Origin: Monosporascus cannonballus
Taxonomy: Eukaryota; Ascomycota; Sordariomycetes; Xylariales
NCBI GenBank assembly: GCA_004154925.1
Contig: QJNS01000154.1
Span: 62,001-126,000 of the forward strand
Direction of reading: 5' to 3'
Length of the DNA stretch: 64,000 nucleotides
In this document: one piece after another, positions 61,216-64,000 of the stretch
Layout: every line of letters begins with the position of its first letter
How positions within the stretch are numbered: the stretch's first letter is position 1
Program-made: the position numbers and the translations under genes
Notes under the pieces: model-generated
Databases searched by the model: none
What the model was told of the DNA's origin: nothing
What the model saw: the letters and a program-made list of their open reading frames with translations, nothing else

Positions 61216-62148
61216 CTTCTTTAACTGACTGACTAATGCACACGAATCCTATGAACCTCCAAAGAGCGCTTCCTGTTTATTATCGCCGGTTGAAGGTGGG
61301 TGGTGTGAGCGTGGGTTTTTTCTCTTGATAAGAAGGCAGATTATGCGAGATGATGCGATGCGATGATATCAACCAGAAATTTTCGGGATTTGGGGCTGGA
61401 AGGCTGAATGCTGCGATAAACTACCAGGTACCTACGGGGTACATCGCTGGAGGTACCATAGCTGGCAGCTGGACCGCGTTTGGGCAATCGGCAACCGAAG
61501 CTTTCCAGGTTGTGGATTGGCCTGAGCTCCATTTGCTCCGTTCCACGCGTTCTCGTTTGCGGACCGGTGACATATCCCGGGGAGGCACCTGTCCGCCCGG
61601 TTTCTGGACCGAAAATTCCCGTCTTTTGCCACCCTCCTACCTGTAGGGGCTTAGTTACATGCCCTCCTCGGTAAAGCCCGAAAGCCCAAAAAGGCATTTG
61701 ATCATTTTATCGCCTTAGCTCGAACCCTGTGTCCGATGGACGGACTGTGCACGGGGTAGGAGTTTCCACCAGAGGGTTCCTATTACCTAACTTCCTTTTC
61801 TGTCCTTCGATTTGTTTCTTCCTGTTAATACAGAGATCTTTCCGTCGTTGAAAGACTTGATCGAACTCCAGCTGGCAGTGAGTTTGCTAGACTCAAGGGT
61901 GCAGCTTTGGTCTGTGATCTGGATGTCATTGTGTTCTTGGCGTTCAACTCCGGTCCTTTCAGCAAGAGCATGAGCTTTCAGCCTGGCCTTGGGGAAGCTT
62001 TGAAATCTGCCCGTCCACACTCAATTGGCCTGTCACTCGGCGGGCAATTGTCGTGAGGATAAGCATCCCATATAAAACTCAAGCTTAAGTTTGTTAAAAA
62101 GCTTGATAGGCGTGGGTGGCTCACGAAGGACACTCAGCGGCAACAAAC
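61216..62148. promoter_or_regulatory. Divergent promoter region between TOM5 and the P-protein gene
   Basis: 933 bp between two divergent start codons. Features visible are GATGATGCGATGCGATGATA near 61349-61368 and ATTGG (inverted CCAAT) motifs near 61515 and 62023. A TATAAAA motif at 62071-62077 lies 78 bp before the P-protein start. Small frames on both strands have no coding features. Confidence 0.5.
62071..62077 (+). promoter_or_regulatory. TATA-like box of the P-protein gene
   Basis: TATAAAA, 78 bp upstream of the start codon at 62149, on the right strand and at a plausible distance for a fungal promoter. Motif match only. Confidence 0.35.
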
Positions 62149-64000
62149 ATGGCAAGCCCTGCAAGGGCTATCCCACGCCGCCTGGGCCAACTCGTGGTTC
62201 GTTCGCGGGTAGCATTATCACCAAACCCCCGGCTGCCGCTCTCCGGATCATGGGTATGCCACCAGTGCGCGTACAGAGGAGCTCTCGTGGGTCATAGGGC
62301 GTTCTCGAAAACGTCTGCTGCTCGCGCTACCGAGGATGTTAACGCGGTACCTCACTCGTCAGCTGCCGCAGCTTCGTTCGCGGGACTGGACACCTTTCCC
62401 CGGCGCCACATTGGTCCAGACGACGGGGACACGGCGGAGATGCTAAAGGCTTTATCACCGCCGGTGGAGAACCTGGATGCATTTGTAGCCCAGGTCATAC
62501 CCGCGGACATCCTCTCCCGGCCCGAGCTGTACACCGCCGCTGAGAACCGGACCTTCACTGAGTCAAGTCTACGAGATATAGTCAACAAGTTTCGGGAACA
62601 AATCACAATCAAGAAGAGCTTCATAGGGCAGGGCTACTACGGCACTCACACCCCCGCAGTCATCCAGCGCAATGTTTTGGAGAACCCGGCATGGTACACG
62701 AGCTACACGCCCTACCAGCCCGAGATCAGCCAGGGCCGCCTGGAGTCGCTGGTAAACTTCCAAACCATGGTGTCGGATCTTACGGCGTTGCCAATCGCGA
62801 ACGCTAGTCTGCTAGATGAAGGGACCGCCGCCGCCGAAGCCATGACATTATCTATAAATGCGCTCCCATCTTCCAGAGCCAAAAGGGAGCGCAAGGTATT
62901 TGTTGTTTCGAAAACTCTCCACCCCCAGACCTTTGCTGTCATGCAGGGGCGGGCCGAGGGGTTCGGCATTGAACTCTTAACGCTGGACCTTTCAGCTCCC
63001 GAAGCCGCTGCGGAAATTGAGGCCCTCGGCGAGGACCTCGTCGGCGTCATGGTTCAATATCCAGACACATTTGGCAACGTGATGGACTTCCAGGATCTAG
63101 CCGCCTTGGTGCATAAGCAGGGTGCCTTATTGAGCGCTGCAACCGACTTGCTAGCCCTGACATTACTCAAGCCTCCTGGAGAGTGGGGCGCCGACATCGC
63201 CTTTGGAAGTGCCCAGAGATTCGGAGTGCCGATGGGCTACGGAGGGCCACACGCTGCTTTCTTCGCCGTGAGCGAGAAGCATAAGCGAAGAATTCCAGGC
63301 CGACTAGTCGGCCTCTCCAAGGACCGACTCGGAGGGAAAGCCTATCGCCTAGCCCTACAGACGCGGGAACAGCACATTCGACGAGAAAAGGCCACTAGTA
63401 ATGTTTGCACGTCACAGGCGCTGTTGGCAAATATGAGTGCCTTCTATGCCATCTACCACGGCCCTGAAGGCCTCAAGGCCATTGCTGAGCGGGTCGTTCG
63501 TGGGGCAAGGGTGGTCCAAGCCGCCGCGGAGGCGTATGGGCTCCGTACAGGGTACGATGAAATAAGTAAAAGGCCCGAGGGACCCGTCTTGTTCGACACG
63601 GTCGTCATCAATTTCAGAACGTCCGGGCAGCGAAGAAGATTCGTTGAAAAGGCCGCTCACATCGGCTTCGAAGTCCGTCGGGTCGGCCGGCTCGCGGTTG
63701 CAATCTCTATCGATGAGACGACGACTTGGGACGACCTAGCGCATATCTTGCGCGTGCTTCGGGGTTTTCAACAAATGCCCGCTCCCAAACAGAAGGCCAA
63801 ATCCTCACCGGCTCCTCTAGAACATCTCCTTTCCCAGCAATCCAGCCCTCTAGACATCCCACCTGCTTTCCAGCGCACCACGAGCTTCATGGACCATCCG
63901 GTATTCAACACACATCATTCGGAGACGGGACTGTTGCGTTACATCTATCACCTACAGTCAAAGGACTTGTCTCTTGTTCACTCGATGATACCCCTGGGAT
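62149..64000 (+). CDS. GCV2: Glycine cleavage system P-protein (glycine decarboxylase), 5' part
   Basis: An open frame without introns runs from the ATG at 62149 (context CAAACATGG) to the window end, covering the first 617 residues of a protein usually about 1,000 long. The enzyme is the PLP-dependent mitochondrial glycine dehydrogenase (decarboxylating), which releases CO2 from glycine and passes the aminomethyl group to the H-protein lipoyl arm. The first 80 or so residues are Arg/Ser/Ala-rich (MASPARAIPRRLGQLVVRSR...), fitting a mitochondrial presequence. Family motifs follow: RRHIGPDD (from residue 85), GYYGTHTPAVI (162-172), NPAWYTSYTPYQPEISQGRL, DEGTAAAEA (223-231), TDLLALTLLKPPGEWGADI and QRFGVPMGYGGPHAAFFA (from 356). 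This is the N-terminal, regulatory-like half. The lysine that binds PLP lies in the C-terminal half beyond the window. Confidence 0.95.
   Translation, partial: MASPARAIPRRLGQLVVRSRVALSPNPRLPLSGSWVCHQCAYRGALVGHRAFSKTSAARATEDVNAVPHSSAAAASFAGLDTFPRRHIGPDDGDTAEMLKALSPPVENLDAFVAQVIPADILSRPELYTAAENRTFTESSLRDIVNKFREQITIKKSFIGQGYYGTHTPAVIQRNVLENPAWYTSYTPYQPEISQGRLESLVNFQTMVSDLTALPIANASLLDEGTAAAEAMTLSINALPSSRAKRERKVFVVSKTLHPQTFAVMQGRAEGFGIELLTLDLSAPEAAAEIEALGEDLVGVMVQYPDTFGNVMDFQDLAALVHKQGALLSAATDLLALTLLKPPGEWGADIAFGSAQRFGVPMGYGGPHAAFFAVSEKHKRRIPGRLVGLSKDRLGGKAYRLALQTREQHIRREKATSNVCTSQALLANMSAFYAIYHGPEGLKAIAERVVRGARVVQAAAEAYGLRTGYDEISKRPEGPVLFDTVVINFRTSGQRRRFVEKAAHIGFEVRRVGRLAVAISIDETTTWDDLAHILRVLRGFQQMPAPKQKAKSSPAPLEHLLSQQSSPLDIPPAFQRTTSFMDHPVFNTHHSETGLLRYIYHLQSKDLSLVHSMIPLG

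Noticed and set aside
62091..62297. 68-codon open frame overlapping the P-protein start
   Set aside because: Different frame from the well-supported presequence of the glycine cleavage P-protein.

Overview
The window looks like a chromosome segment of a filamentous ascomycete (Pezizomycotina; a Sordariomycete is my best guess). The genes have short GT-AG introns of about 50-230 bp with CTRAC-type branch points. The housekeeping genes are fungal orthologues. A roughly 40 kb block of extremely AT-rich DNA carries the typical footprint of repeat-induced point mutation (RIP): stop-riddled retrotransposons whose paired LTRs differ by transitions.

Layout. (1) 1-14.2 kb has normal base composition but is gene-poor. 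Only two genes can be supported: a secreted CAP/PR-1-like protein with a Pro-Glu linker (minus strand, 3 exons) and a secreted 214-aa cysteine-rich protein (plus strand, 4 exons) that ends about 110 bp before the AT-rich block. The 9.5 kb between them holds no gene I can recognise. (2) 14.3-54.4 kb is the RIP-type AT-rich block. It contains a direct repeat pair (14.3/21.2 kb), an un-mutated LTR-like island (16.07-16.49 kb), a Ty1/copia remnant on the minus strand (about 28-30 kb), and a three-level nest of Ty3/gypsy elements. In that nest a plus-strand element (38718-44322, target duplication CGTTA) sits inside a minus-strand element (36812-49300, target duplication ATAAC), which sits inside a plus-strand chromodomain-carrying chromovirus whose right part is 49306 to about 53.7 kb. 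Fold-back, inverted and tandem short repeats lie near both ends of the block. (3) 54.4-57.4 kb is a transition zone with palindromic GGGT/ACCC repeats and a broken F-box-like gene. (4) 57.4-64 kb is a compact housekeeping block: complex I subunit NDUFA8/NUO-20.8 (minus), nucleoporin NUP54/57 (plus), TOM5 (minus, 50 aa in three exons) and the glycine cleavage P-protein (plus, running off the window end).

Three of the four housekeeping genes serve the mitochondrion (respiratory complex I, preprotein import, glycine decarboxylation); the fourth belongs to the nuclear pore. They are arranged as divergent and convergent pairs, not as an operon. I found no clearly new biological system. The parts most worth a second look are the orphan secreted protein at the edge of the AT-rich block, the LTRs that stay GC-normal inside RIP-mutated elements, the tandem fold-back repeats at 26.1-26.4 kb, and the 9.5 kb stretch without genes or RIP.
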